Below are positions 5,300-5,387 of a DNA stretch of 5,387 bases, one piece after another. This DNA comes from Bacteroidales bacterium (GTDB lineage Bacteria; Bacteroidota; Bacteroidia; Bacteroidales; GCA-2748055), in NCBI GenBank assembly GCA_029934875.1, contig JAOZLK010000348.1:1-5387 (forward strand), given 5' to 3'. Below the pieces are notes generated by a model that ran no database searches, was not told the origin of the DNA, and worked only from the letters and a program-made list of their open reading frames with translations. The position numbers and the translations under genes were made by a program. Within the stretch, counting starts at the first letter, position 1, and every line of letters begins with the position of its first letter.

Positions 5300-5387
5300 G
5301 ACAGTGAACAGATTGGATCCTCATCCCGGGGGGAATATTATTTTGTAATTTCTTTCAAAGCCATCAATAAAATTTCAGAATATGTCT

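Noticed and set aside
5322..5350. CCCGGGGGG followed by AATATTATTTTG as a terminator
   Set aside because: There is no stem with a loop; the G run has no spaced C partner and the T tract is weak.
5338..5387. Minus-strand frame entering from the right edge, reading TYSEILLMALKEITK then stop
   Set aside because: It could be the tail of a gene beyond the window, but 15 codons are too few to support a call.

Overview
The window looks like a piece of a Bacteroidota chromosome. The clues are a good Bacteroidota-type promoter (TTG, 20-nt spacer, TATCTTTG) ahead of the antitoxin gene, A-rich start contexts without clear Shine-Dalgarno sequences, and exported glycan-degrading enzymes packed in one operon. 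No rRNA, tRNA, CRISPR array or complete insertion sequence was seen. Genus cannot be told from the sequence.

Left part (1-4023): three minus-strand genes are transcribed right to left. They are a Sec-exported GH29-type alpha-L-fucosidase (3010-4023), a second GH29-type alpha-L-fucosidase with a Tat-like signal (1732-2889), and a two-enzyme esterase (1-1751, cut by the window edge). The esterase joins an alpha/beta-hydrolase, an SGNH/GDSL hydrolase and the beginning of a beta-rich domain in one exported chain. The last two genes overlap by up to 20 bp. The inferred joint task is to trim a fucosylated, probably O-acylated or acetylated, polysaccharide outside the cytoplasm: the esterase removes ester groups and the two fucosidases remove fucose. 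No SusC/SusD pair, sulfatase or regulator is visible, so this may be part of a larger utilisation locus beyond the left edge. Upstream of the operon lies a perfect 16-bp palindrome, a candidate operator.

Middle (4024-4694): this stretch has no intact gene. It holds the C-terminal half of a VapC-like PIN toxin on the plus strand and, on the minus strand, a small gene that is readable only across two frameshifts. Together with the neighbouring intact module this is a small graveyard of toxin-antitoxin-type genes.

Right part (4695-5387): an intact antitoxin-RelE/ParE toxin pair lies on the minus strand, with an 11-bp start/stop overlap and its own promoter. The DNA here is visibly more AT-rich than the glycan genes. 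A 9-bp inverted repeat (GTTAGCGCC / GGCGCTAAC) brackets the module plus the degraded small gene, which suggests, but does not prove, a mobile cassette.
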